Below are positions 42,921-51,255 of a DNA stretch of 64,000 nucleotides, piece after piece. The notes under the pieces were generated by a model. That model saw only the letters and a program-made list of their open reading frames with translations. It searched no databases and was not told the origin of the DNA. The first letter of the stretch is position 1; each line of letters begins with the position of its first letter. This DNA is from Streptomyces xanthii. Lineage in GTDB: Bacteria; Actinomycetota; Actinomycetes; Streptomycetales; Streptomycetaceae. The stretch spans positions 7,750,001-7,814,000 of the forward strand of contig NZ_CP061281.1 of the NCBI RefSeq assembly GCF_014621695.1, given 5' to 3'. A program made the position numbers and the translations under genes.

Positions 42921-43940
42921 TCACGCCCGGCCGCTGTCGCCGGACCGGCCACCGGCCGGCTCGTCGGCGAACCGTGTGGCCAGCAACCCCGCCTCCCGCG
43001 CCTCGTCCAGCACCCGGTGCAGGTCATGGAGCCGGGACCGGTCGGCGAGCCCCTCGATCTCGGCGACGGCCAGCTCGTCCCGCACCGTATTCACCACCAA
43101 CTCGTGCATGTCCTCACCGAGTTGCTCCAGCTCTCGAACGGCCTCCCACTCGCGGTACGCCGCGTCCGCCGCGCGGGTGTTCTCGGCATACCGCTCCAGC
43201 GCCTCCACCCGCTCCTCCAGCGCGCTCGACGACAGCCGCAGCGCCTGCCGCTGAGTCCGCAGCACCTGCTCCACCCGCGAGCCGGAGGCGTCCCCGGCAG
43301 CGGTGCGCACCTTCCGCGCCAGCCGGGTCAGCTCGGCCAAGCGCTGGGCGATCTCGTACTGTTGGGCCGGCAGCGTCACGTCGTTGGCGATGTCGTCCAG
43401 CAGCCCCTCCCGGTCGACCTGCGACTCGAGTACCGCTGTCACGGCGGCCTGGGCGCGCTCCATCCGGCGCAGCGGCGAGTGGCCCAGCAGTTCGCGCAGG
43501 GAGTCGTCGCCGAAGTCCTCGGCCAAGTAGTAGTGGCCGTGGCGCAGTCGGGCCACCCGCTGCCGCTCGTCGGTCCCGCAGCCGAGGACGACGATCAGCA
43601 GCCAGGCCAGCAGGTGAACACCCACGACGGTCAGGATGAACGCCTCGAACCCGAACTGGACCCCGACCCAGATCAGCCCCGCCTGCGCCGCGAGCCCGAC
43701 GGCCAGGCCGGGCCACACGCCGATCAGCGCCCACAGGATCGTCACCGGCAGTAGCGCGCACACCGCGGAGACCCCCAGGGCCGTCCAGATGTCCGCCTTG
43801 GTACGGCCGCCCAGCCCCGGCTCCGCGGGCAGCGGCAGCGTGGCCGGGAAGAGTCCGTCGGCGGACTTCTCCAGCAGCGCGCGCTCCGTGTCCTCGAGGG
43901 CCGGATCCACCACCGGCCGCAGCGCAATGTTCTGCGCCAT
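42921..43940 (-). CDS. Membrane protein with long coiled coil, unknown function
   Basis: Predicted 339-residue protein. Three hydrophobic stretches lie between about residues 50 and 120 (ALGVSAVCALLPVTILWALI, then two more ending LLAWLLIVVLGCG). The remainder is soluble and mostly helical, with heptad-like runs such as RTQRQALRLSSSALEERVEA and LDEAREAGLL. No enzyme motif is seen. It precedes the MmpS-like gene on the same strand with an overlap or a gap of 14 bases, so the two probably form one complex. Confidence 0.65.
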   Translation of the reverse strand: MAQNIALRPVVDPALEDTERALLEKSADGLFPATLPLPAEPGLGGRTKADIWTALGVSAVCALLPVTILWALIGVWPGLAVGLAAQAGLIWVGVQFGFEAFILTVVGVHLLAWLLIVVLGCGTDERQRVARLRHGHYYLAEDFGDDSLRELLGHSPLRRMERAQAAVTAVLESQVDREGLLDDIANDVTLPAQQYEIAQRLAELTRLARKVRTAAGDASGSRVEQVLRTQRQALRLSSSALEERVEALERYAENTRAADAAYREWEAVRELEQLGEDMHELVVNTVRDELAVAEIEGLADRSRLHDLHRVLDEAREAGLLATRFADEPAGGRSGDSGRA

Positions 43941-44343
43941 TCAGCAACACCCCCCACAGGTTGGGGGAGATCGTGACACACGCCGGAGGGGCTGCTCACG
44001 CCACCCCTGTTCCGGTCCGCCTCCTGAAGAGGGGCGAGTTGGTCTTCAGTGCCAGTGGTTCGGGAGCCTCCCTGCGGATGATCGTCACCGGACTCTGCAG
44101 GACAGGGGGGTGTGTTCAGCGCCGCTGTCGTCCTGACTGTGGTGCTGCCCTCGTCGGGTCTCGTTCCGGCATGAGGGAGCGGGCGGGTGCGGAGCGAACG
44201 GCAGCCCGGCTCGTCGAGGCGAGAGCTCGGTGGTTGGCGGCCGGAAGAACGGTCTGTTGGACCAGCGGGTGGCGATGGGCACCTTGCGTGGCGTGGCGAA
44301 CGCGCACATCCAACGCTCCGAGCCTGCTGCCGGCTGAAAGTCC
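43941..44343. other. Non-coding gap between divergent units
   Basis: About 400 bases between the coiled-coil membrane gene and the hypothetical gene at 44344. Open frames here have no ribosome binding site or recognisable sequence. It probably holds the two promoters. Confidence 0.4.
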
Positions 44344-45009
44344 ATGGCAGTGCAGCAGTGGGTCCGGCATCATCCCCGTGTGATGGTGATGCACCCCGTT
44401 CTGGAGATGTCCGCCGCCGACGACTTCGCGCTCTGGCCGGTCGGCGAGCACGAGGCATCTGGCTACCTCGTGCTGAACGGGGAGCTCACTCCAGCGGAGG
44501 TCGGCACGGCGGTTATGCAGATCGCCCACTGCAACGACTTCGAGCCGGACGAGGAGCACGGGCCGTGTCCGACGGACCCGCTCGGCGCGTTCCTGCACGG
44601 GCTGCTCACCCTGCCTGATCTGTTCGCCGCCGGAGGGTTCCGGGTGACTGAGAATGCCACTGACACCGTCTTCGTCGAGCCGGGCTGCTGCAACGGTCTG
44701 GAGACGTGGCGGGACTGGCTGGAGGTGCTCGACGGCACCGGTTTCTCCTCCTTCGGCCACGATCCGTCGTCGGTGGCCGAACGTGTCGGCGACATGGTCC
44801 GCCTGTCGTTCGACGTTTACGGGCCGGACGGCAGCCCGGTGATCGAGCTGCCGGTGGACGAGACACGCAGGCTCGTCGCGGGTGCCCGGCAGGATCTGCA
44901 GAACTTCCTCGGCCTTGCCGGAATCTGGGCTGAACAACACCTGCCGGCACACGCCGCCACCGTCACCGCCGCCCTGGCACGGGCACTGGACCTGGCGCCC
45001 GCACCATGA
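44344..45009 (+). CDS. Hypothetical protein, first of a coupled pair
   Basis: Predicted 221-residue soluble acidic protein. It contains a short cysteine cluster (VEPGCCNGLETWRDWLEVLD) and a terminal helical part with LVAGARQDLQNFLGLAGIW. I recognise no family. GAAAG precedes ATG 44344. The stop overlaps the start of the next gene (ATGA), so the two products are made together and may interact. Confidence 0.6.
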   Translation: MAVQQWVRHHPRVMVMHPVLEMSAADDFALWPVGEHEASGYLVLNGELTPAEVGTAVMQIAHCNDFEPDEEHGPCPTDPLGAFLHGLLTLPDLFAAGGFRVTENATDTVFVEPGCCNGLETWRDWLEVLDGTGFSSFGHDPSSVAERVGDMVRLSFDVYGPDGSPVIELPVDETRRLVAGARQDLQNFLGLAGIWAEQHLPAHAATVTAALARALDLAPAP

Positions 45010-45686
45010 CCAGCTTCCTGACCCACCGAGCGCACGTGCACGACGCCCGTCTCCCCATCCGCCGGCGGCACAGCGCGCTGCGGACTTGCATCACCCTCTT
45101 TGCTCCGTACGGCTTCCGGGCGACGTACCACCACCTCACGCTCAGCGCCGCGATCCCTCCGCGGCTGGAGGCGGACCCGGACGCGCTGGTGCGGGCGGTC
45201 GAGGAACTGCATGAGGCGCGGGTGCTGTGGCTCGCCCGAGCGGAGGAGTACGCCGCGCAACGCCGGGCGGAGAAGCGGGCGGGGCGGCGGGCTGTGGTGA
45301 ATCCGCGCCCGTGGTGGCTGCGGAGGTGGTGGGAGGACCCGAACCGGGCCTGGTACGAAGACCCGTTGCGTCATCCGTCGCTGAGGCTGCCTGAGTACGT
45401 CCGGCGACAGAACGCGATTCTGGACGGCGCCGACCTCCCCGGCTGCCCCGCCTGCGGGGACGAGGGACCGCTGGTGGCCAACTCGACCGGGCACGGCTGG
45501 GTTGAGCTGTGCAGGGGATGCGCGTGGGTGCTGACGCCCTGTCCATGCGGACAGCGGCACCCATTCGTCCCGGAGACACCGTTCAAGTGGAAAGGGATCT
45601 GGGAGCGGGCGCACATGAGCGATGACGGCATGCCGAACCCACACTGGCCTGCGGACCAGCCGGTTGGACGCGGCAAAGGGGCTTGA
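45006..45686 (+). CDS. Hypothetical protein with zinc-binding cysteines
   Basis: Predicted 226-residue protein. Three cysteine pairs occur between about residues 147 and 185: GCPACGDEG, LCRGCAW and CPCGQRH, which suggests a zinc-binding fold. The N-terminal half is helical and basic. It overlaps the preceding gene by four bases. Function unknown; the pair may be a nucleic-acid-binding or adaptor module. Confidence 0.6.
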   Translation: MTSFLTHRAHVHDARLPIRRRHSALRTCITLFAPYGFRATYHHLTLSAAIPPRLEADPDALVRAVEELHEARVLWLARAEEYAAQRRAEKRAGRRAVVNPRPWWLRRWWEDPNRAWYEDPLRHPSLRLPEYVRRQNAILDGADLPGCPACGDEGPLVANSTGHGWVELCRGCAWVLTPCPCGQRHPFVPETPFKWKGIWERAHMSDDGMPNPHWPADQPVGRGKGA

Positions 45687-45907
45687 GTGTGGCTGATCAG
45701 CTGGGTCGCGCCCGCTCCTCAGATCGTTGCCCGCCGCGCTGGTGATCGTTGCCCGGCGCTCCTCGTGGCGGAGAGATGTCACGGACACTGCGCCGCAGCC
45801 TGCACGAAACGTCACCGTCCTGCATGTCTCCTGGAGTTCGTCCTCGCAGGTGTGGAGGCGTCTCGTATCCTGGCCACCGCCATGTCAGGGGCAAGCGGGG
45901 GAGGGGC

Positions 45908-47392
45908 ATGGAGCGGGGCAAGCTGATCGCGGACCGTTACGAGCTGAACGGCCGTCTGGGCCGGGGCGCGATGGGCGAGGTGTGGGCCGCCCGGGATCGC
46001 GTGCTCCACCGTGAGGTCGCACTCAAGCTGCTGGATCTCGACGGGATCGCCCACGCTGACCTGCCCCGGCGGTTCGAGCGCGAAGCGGTCGCCGCCGCGC
46101 AGATCGTCCACCCCAACGTCGCCGGCCTCTACGACCGGGGCATCCACGACAACGTGTTGTTCCTGGTCATGGAGAAGGTCGACGGCCAGACGCTCACAGC
46201 ACGTCTCCAGGCGGAGAGCTCCTTCCCCCTCACGCGAGCCGTGGCCATCGCCAGCGGCGTCTGCGCTGCCCTGGAGGCCGCCCACCACGCCCAGGTCATC
46301 CACTACGACATCAAGCCCCACAACGTCATCCTCACCGGCGACGGGCTGGTGAAGGTCATCGACTTCGGGATCGCCGGGTTCGTCCAGGCAGCGTTCACCG
46401 TGGCGCGCTCCTCCCAACTGACCCCGGCCGGAACACCGGAGTTCGGCGCACCCGAGCAGTTCCTCACGGAACGCGGCGACGAACGCTCCGACCTGTACGC
46501 ACTCGGCGGGATGCTCTTCGCGATGCTCACCGGCCGGCCGCCCTTCACCGGGCACAACAGCCTCGCGGTCGTGCGGCGCAAGCTCGACGAGGACGCCCCG
46601 TCCCTCGATGCGCATCGCGCCGGCCTGCCGCCCGAGGTGACCGCCCTCGTCGCTGAACTCCTGCAGCGTGATCCCGACCGGCGCCCCCAGACGGCACAGC
46701 AGGTCCAACAGCGGCTCCAGGCACTCCTGGAATCGTCCGCGGCAGCAGAAGCTCCCACCGCGGCGATGCCCCCGCCCTCGCGCACCCGCCCGATGGACGT
46801 CACGCCACACGCGCCCAGCCGGCCCGCCCCCGACTCCTGGAACCGCGCCTCCACCGACGAGACGCCGTTCACCGCGGACGCCCTGCTGCCGAAGCGCTTC
46901 ACCAACGACTTGGACATCGAGTTCGCGCGGATCGGCGAGGAGACGCGCCCAGCCCAGGAAACGGGCCCCGACGACTGGGCCGGAGAACTCGTGCACCGCG
47001 ACTGCACCGAAGTCATCGCAGCCGTCTACGCGGAGCAGCCCGGCCCCCACGCCACGCCCGAGAACCCCGTCTACATCTCCGTCCAGGTATTCGCGTTCCC
47101 CGATGCGGCGACGGCTGCGGGCGCGCACGGATACCTGGGAGGCGACGGGGGCCCGGCCTGGCGCCTCACTGTCTGGGAGCCCCGCGACGGGGGCGGTCTC
47201 CAGCCCTGTCCCGACCCTGACAAGGTCCATCGCAGCTTCCGATGGCGGTACAGCTATAGGGAGCACCGCTACCTGGCCGCGGCGCTGGCCTACCGCGCCG
47301 ACCTCACCAACGATGGATCCATCGGTCCCTGGCTCCACGCAGCCGCCCGCCGGGCCGCAGTCTCCGCCGGGCCGCAGAACCATCACCCCTAA
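45908..47392 (+). CDS. Ser/Thr protein kinase with YD in place of the HRD arginine
   Basis: Predicted 494-residue Hanks-type kinase. Glycine loop LGRGAMGEVW (17-26), Lys40 in REVALKLL, catalytic loop IHYDIKPHNVIL with Asp134, DFGIAG at 152-157, and TPEFGAPEQF. The arginine before the catalytic Asp is tyrosine, so it is not an RD kinase. No membrane segment is visible; most Streptomyces kinases have one. After a proline-rich linker, residues 310-494 form a domain beginning LPKRFTNDLDIEFARIGEE, unknown to me. ATG 45908 follows GGGGGAGGGG. Confidence 0.85.
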   Translation: MERGKLIADRYELNGRLGRGAMGEVWAARDRVLHREVALKLLDLDGIAHADLPRRFEREAVAAAQIVHPNVAGLYDRGIHDNVLFLVMEKVDGQTLTARLQAESSFPLTRAVAIASGVCAALEAAHHAQVIHYDIKPHNVILTGDGLVKVIDFGIAGFVQAAFTVARSSQLTPAGTPEFGAPEQFLTERGDERSDLYALGGMLFAMLTGRPPFTGHNSLAVVRRKLDEDAPSLDAHRAGLPPEVTALVAELLQRDPDRRPQTAQQVQQRLQALLESSAAAEAPTAAMPPPSRTRPMDVTPHAPSRPAPDSWNRASTDETPFTADALLPKRFTNDLDIEFARIGEETRPAQETGPDDWAGELVHRDCTEVIAAVYAEQPGPHATPENPVYISVQVFAFPDAATAAGAHGYLGGDGGPAWRLTVWEPRDGGGLQPCPDPDKVHRSFRWRYSYREHRYLAAALAYRADLTNDGSIGPWLHAAARRAAVSAGPQNHHP

Positions 47393-47429
47393 CCGTTCCT
47401 TCAGATCCTCACGGTCGTCCTGTCTCCGG

Positions 47430-48763
47430 TCAGAGCGTGGCGATGTCGCCGGGCAGCGCGTTCACGGCGTCCGTGATCTCGGTGAAGTAGACGTAGCAGT
47501 CGTCGGACCCGCCGAGGGTGCCGCCGCTGTAGACGCCCTTGGCCCAGACCTGGCCGGCCCCGTCCACCGTGTAGACGGCGCCGCCGGAGTCCCCGTGATC
47601 GGTGCAGATCCCGGTTCTCCGGTATCCCTCCGTCACATTGCGGATGATTTCACCGGAGTCGTACCTGAGGGACATGCTCGCGTTCTGCACAGTCCAGTTG
47701 CACTGCTCGCCGGTCCTCGCGCCGCTGGTGCAGAACTTGTCGCCGTAGTACGACTTGCGGTTCCAGCGCGCTGTCACGTTGCGCCAGTCGCTGGAGTTCA
47801 CTCCGTAGACGTACACGCGGGCGACGCTCGCCGCCTGGCCCGCCGGAACCTGGATCAGCGACAGGTCACCGCGGTCGTACGGGTCGTTCGGGTAGCGCAC
47901 CGTACCGACGCCGTCGTTCCAGTTGTTGCTGATCGAGTAGCCCATGAACTGATTGCCGCTGGACCACGCGCCGCCACCGTTCGGCATGCAATGGCCGGCG
48001 GTGAGCATGCCGTGATAGCCGCCGGGGATGCGCCACGCGAACGCGGTGCTGCAGATGGCGGATGATTCGGACGCGTCGAACGAGGCTCCGCCGAGGAAGG
48101 GGCTCGTGTCGTTCTGCCGCCCGCCGTAGGCGGGCTGGAGCGGGCGCGCGCCCGGGGTCAGTTGGATGGCGATCCTGTCACTGCCGTACCGGCGGGCGAG
48201 TCCTGCGCGCAGTTGGGTGTCACGCTCCGGACCTGGACCACCACCCGGTTGTGGTCGGCCTGGATGCGCGACGCGTAGATGGCGTCCGCACCCGGTATCT
48301 GGGCGTTCGTCAGGCCGATGGCCTCGTCCTGAATGCCTGACAGGAGCGCCTTGCTGTTCGCCGCGCGCGGCACGTCCTTGCCCGCGGTGGCGGCGGCGCC
48401 GGAGGACGTGACGACGGGTGCGACCACGGTCTCGTTGGCCCGGTCGAGGTACGGGGGCGCAAACTCCGCGGGCTTCGCTTCGGCCCGCTGCTCGGCCGCG
48501 TAGAGGGCCTGGACTGCCTTGGCGGAGGGAGCGTCACCGGAAGGCGTGTCCTCGTTGAAGACCTCCACTCCGTCCGGCCCGGCCGGGGACACGATCGATG
48601 CCGCGGCCTTGTCCGCCTGCGCCGAGGCGGGGCTGAGGCCGATACCAAGAGTGAGAAGCGTGAGAGAGGCGGCCAACAGGGGTCTTCTGCGCAGCAGTAG
48701 AGATCTCTGGTGCGGGACGCGGACGACGGTGGTGGGGTAGGGGGCTTCGGCAGCGGTGGCCAT
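47430..48763 (-). pseudogene. Secreted trypsin-like protease gene with a single frameshift
   Basis: The N-terminal frame (ATG 48763 with AGAGGA upstream) encodes a signal peptide and a 170-residue leader that ends in VVVQVRSVTP. The C-terminal frame continues from LARRYGSDRIAIQLTPGARP through His (MLTAGHC), Asp (DRGDLSLIQV) and Ser (DHGDSGGAVYT). The two frames meet at about 48213-48220, where adding one base restores continuity. All catalytic residues survive, so the lesion is recent, or a sequence error. Confidence 0.75.
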
Positions 48764-48967
48764 AGATGTCCTCTCAGAAGGGTGATCGTTTCTGCGCCCA
48801 CATGCTCGTTCTCCGGCACACACGGCGGAAGAAGGCACTGAGAAGTGCGCAAGTTGTCGCCAGGTGCGGAGGGGGAGATGTGGTCGGTGCCCAGGGGCTT
48901 GAGACCGCGCTCATCGGCCTCGGTGATGTGCTGGGGTTCCTGTCGACGTTCGCCGTCGGGCGGGTGG

Positions 48968-49345
48968 TTACCGCGGTGTGTCCGGGAGCCTGGTGGCGGT
49001 GCCGGATGTCGGCGTGCGTGTAGTCCTCTTGGGGTCCGCCTTGGTGAGGGTGCAGACGCCGTCCACACAGGTGCGTTCCAGACGACCGCGGGAGATGGTT
49101 TGTGTCAGGCCGACTGCCCAGCAGGTGGGGCAGCCGCGGAAGGCGATCAGGGCCAACGGGGCTGCCAGCAGGGTGACGGGGCCGAAGGCGGGCACCAGGG
49201 CGATCGAGCCGGCGATCAGCCCGAAGCCGATGGCGCCGCGTGCCAGATGGCGCGGGACGGATTTGCTGGCGAAGTTCGGCTGAGGTGCTGTGGGTTCTAC
49301 GGCGGCCGGGCTGTTCGTGCGCTTCGCGGATGTGACCGTGTTCAT
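48968..49345 (-). CDS. Small membrane protein cotranscribed with a sigma factor
   Basis: Predicted 125-residue protein with two close hydrophobic segments (AIGFGLIAGSIALVPAFGPV and TLLAAPLALIAF), then a cysteine-containing part RGCPTCWAVGLTQTI and CVDGVC. The tail is threonine rich. Its ATG overlaps the sigma-factor stop (ATGA). It has no zinc-anti-sigma motif (HxxxCxxC), so calling it an anti-sigma factor would be speculative, though the position fits one. Confidence 0.7.
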   Translation of the reverse strand: MNTVTSAKRTNSPAAVEPTAPQPNFASKSVPRHLARGAIGFGLIAGSIALVPAFGPVTLLAAPLALIAFRGCPTCWAVGLTQTISRGRLERTCVDGVCTLTKADPKRTTRTPTSGTATRLPDTPR

Positions 49346-49941
49346 GTTCGAGCCTCTCCTCCGGCTGCTTGATCGGTGGCTTGGTCAGCTGATGGGTCGG
49401 TCAGTGCGAGTGCGTGACGCAGTGCTGCACGGGCTCGGTGCAGCCGTGACTTCATCGCGGCGTTGCTCAGACCGAGTGACCGGGCGACGGCGTTGCCGGG
49501 CAGGCCCTGGAGGTCCCGCATGATGAGGACCTGCCGCTGGTCACGAGGAAGCGCACTCACCGCAGCCGCGATCCGTTCGGCTTCCATCCTGCGCAGTACT
49601 GCGTCTTCGGCGGACTGCTCGGTGCTCGTCTCCGGTTCGGCGTCTGCCGGGTCACTGCGTGGGACGAGGAGCCGTACGTGGCGGAGGCATTCGTTGCGCA
49701 CGATGCGGAACATCCAGGAGGCGAGCGCGCCGGTGGCCCGGAGCGTGCCGATCTTCCGGTACAGAATGATCAACGCCTCCTGCGCCGCGTCCTCGGCGTC
49801 CTGCGGTGAGGCGCACAGCGATCTGGCGAACTTCCGCACATGAGGCTGCGATTCGATGACGACAGCGGTGAGCGAAGTGACGTCGCCGTCCTGAGCGGCC
49901 CTGATCAGCCGATCGTCCGGCCAGGGTGAGCGTCGTGTCAT
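49342..49941 (-). CDS. ECF-type RNA polymerase sigma factor
   Basis: Predicted 199-residue extracytoplasmic-function sigma factor. Region 2 at about 25-95 (DAEDAAQEALIILYRKIGTL, WMFRIVRNECLRHVR) and region 4 at about 125-180 (LPRDQRQVLIMRDLQGLPGN, ARSLGLSNAAMKSRLHRARA). ATG 49941 follows GGAGTAGGAG. It lies between a 29-codon membrane-peptide gene and a small membrane-protein gene on one apparent transcript, with an ECF-like promoter upstream that it may recognise itself. Confidence 0.9.
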   Translation of the reverse strand: MTRRSPWPDDRLIRAAQDGDVTSLTAVVIESQPHVRKFARSLCASPQDAEDAAQEALIILYRKIGTLRATGALASWMFRIVRNECLRHVRLLVPRSDPADAEPETSTEQSAEDAVLRRMEAERIAAAVSALPRDQRQVLIMRDLQGLPGNAVARSLGLSNAAMKSRLHRARAALRHALALTDPSADQATDQAAGGEART

Positions 49942-49983
49942 GTCTCCTACTCCTACGGAGGGCACTGTGCGTGAAGGTACTGG

Positions 49984-50073
49984 TCAGCCACGGCTCTTCT
50001 TCCAGCGCCTCATGAGGTGCACGCTGCACGCGGACACGAGCAGTGCGCCGATCACTACGATGCCGATGACCAT
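49984..50073 (-). CDS. 29-residue membrane microprotein
   Basis: A short frame with an ideal ribosome binding site: AGGAGG five bases before ATG 50073. The peptide starts MVIGIVVIGALLVSAC, a single membrane helix, and ends with a strongly basic MRRWKKSRG tail. Stop TGA is at 49986-49984. It precedes the sigma-factor gene by 42 bases on the same strand. Topology suggests the tail faces the cytoplasm. Its small size means it would be missed by usual annotation. Confidence 0.6.
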   Translation of the reverse strand: MVIGIVVIGALLVSACSVHLMRRWKKSRG

Positions 50074-50114
50074 GGTTTCCTCCTGATGTCCGTCGGCCCA
50101 CGCGGCCGGTACAC

Positions 50115-50149
50115 GGATAAGAGGCGGGGGAGCCCGAAAAGGATTCACC
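50115..50149 (-). promoter_or_regulatory. Candidate ECF-type promoter of the sigma operon
   Basis: On the minus strand GGTGAATCC (50149-50141) and TCTTATCC (50122-50115) are 18 bases apart, about 45 bases before the microprotein start. This spacing fits an ECF promoter, possibly autoregulated. Confidence 0.4.
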
Positions 50150-50440
50150 CCGGTCGCAGGAGATCCTCGAGACGGCTCGGCGTGCTGTCCGTGCAGATGC
50201 CGGCCTGTACACAGCGAACGTCCTTGGTGGCTCGGATCGCGGCTTTGAGGCTTCTTGCGCAGAGTTGGGGTGCACGGCCGTCGAGTGCCGTCGCGCGGGG
50301 AACGGCGGCCACCCGCGACGCGGCCGGCATCGGTGGGACGGCAACCGGGCCAGGATCAGGCGCTGATGTTCTTACGGGCCGCGATGCTCAAGCGGCAGAT
50401 GTTCGGTCGCGCCGGCTTCGGCCTGCTACGGAAGCGGGTC

Positions 50441-51043
50441 CTACTCGCCCGCTGAGCCGTTGGCTCCTGGGCGCAGATCGTGAATCGGGAACCTCGCAGG
50501 TGAGGGGTGTGCCTCGCATCCCTCTTCCTGTAGTTCCTCTGGCCGCAGTGCCCAGGCGATGGCCTCGCCCGGACCGATGTACGAGGGGTCGAGGTGGAAC
50601 GTGGTCCTCGTTCCGTGCCGCCTGGGCCCGGGGCACTCCTCCCAGGGACTGGCGGCAACCGCCCCGGCCAACTCCTGACGGTATTTCTGGCCGTCCAGCC
50701 AGACCTCGATGACCGTGCGGACGCTGAGCGCGGCGGCGGCTGCAGGAGCCCACCGGTCCTTGTCGAGCAGCGATCCGTAGAACCCGGGCAGGGGCTTTCC
50801 CCGCTCGTCGGCGCTGTGCGATCGCTCGTCCTCCACCGTGAAGCTGAGGTCGGATGTGATCTCGACGCTGATCTGCCCCTGCGTGCCGTCACGGTGGTGC
50901 ATCGCGTCCCACACCACCCGCTGAAGTACCTCCGTCGGCAGCTCCGCGCTGTCCCGCTCGACACGGAAGTACATGGCCGGACGAGCCCGCACGTGCTCCT
51001 CGAACGACATCACCCGGAGCTGATCGGCTGTGCAGCGCTCCAC
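50441..51043 (-). CDS. GyrB-like ATPase-fold protein, degenerate
   Basis: Predicted 200-residue protein. FEEHVRARPAMYFRVE followed by VLQRVVWDAMHHRDG resembles the start of the DNA gyrase B/topoisomerase ATPase domain (xxVRKRPGMYIG, then the helix with the catalytic Glu and Asn). Here the ATP-contact residues are mostly replaced and no topoisomerase parts follow. GTG 51043 has GGGAGGG upstream. It may be a regulator using the fold without ATPase activity. The 370-base gap at 50074-50440 holds no clear gene apart from the sigma promoter. Confidence 0.6.
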   Translation of the reverse strand: MERCTADQLRVMSFEEHVRARPAMYFRVERDSAELPTEVLQRVVWDAMHHRDGTQGQISVEITSDLSFTVEDERSHSADERGKPLPGFYGSLLDKDRWAPAAAAALSVRTVIEVWLDGQKYRQELAGAVAASPWEECPGPRRHGTRTTFHLDPSYIGPGEAIAWALRPEELQEEGCEAHPSPARFPIHDLRPGANGSAGE

Positions 51044-51255
51044 TCACCCTCCCGCGTCACCACTTCATTAATCACAACAAGTGGACGAGAGTCCAAACCG
51101 GTGGACAAACTCTGCTGCTGGACGTGAACAGAGCCAATGACATGTCACATCCTTGGCATGTGCCTGAATTGAAGAGTGGGCGGGCGTCGGGCGGCGCCAT
51201 GCACCGGCAACACGGAGGCGATGTCCGAGCCCGCCCTGCGCGCGGCAGCCCGGGA

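Noticed and set aside
45812..47386. Minus-strand open frame opposite the kinase
   Set aside because: The kinase on the plus strand has all catalytic motifs; the antisense product is valine/glycine-rich shadow sequence.
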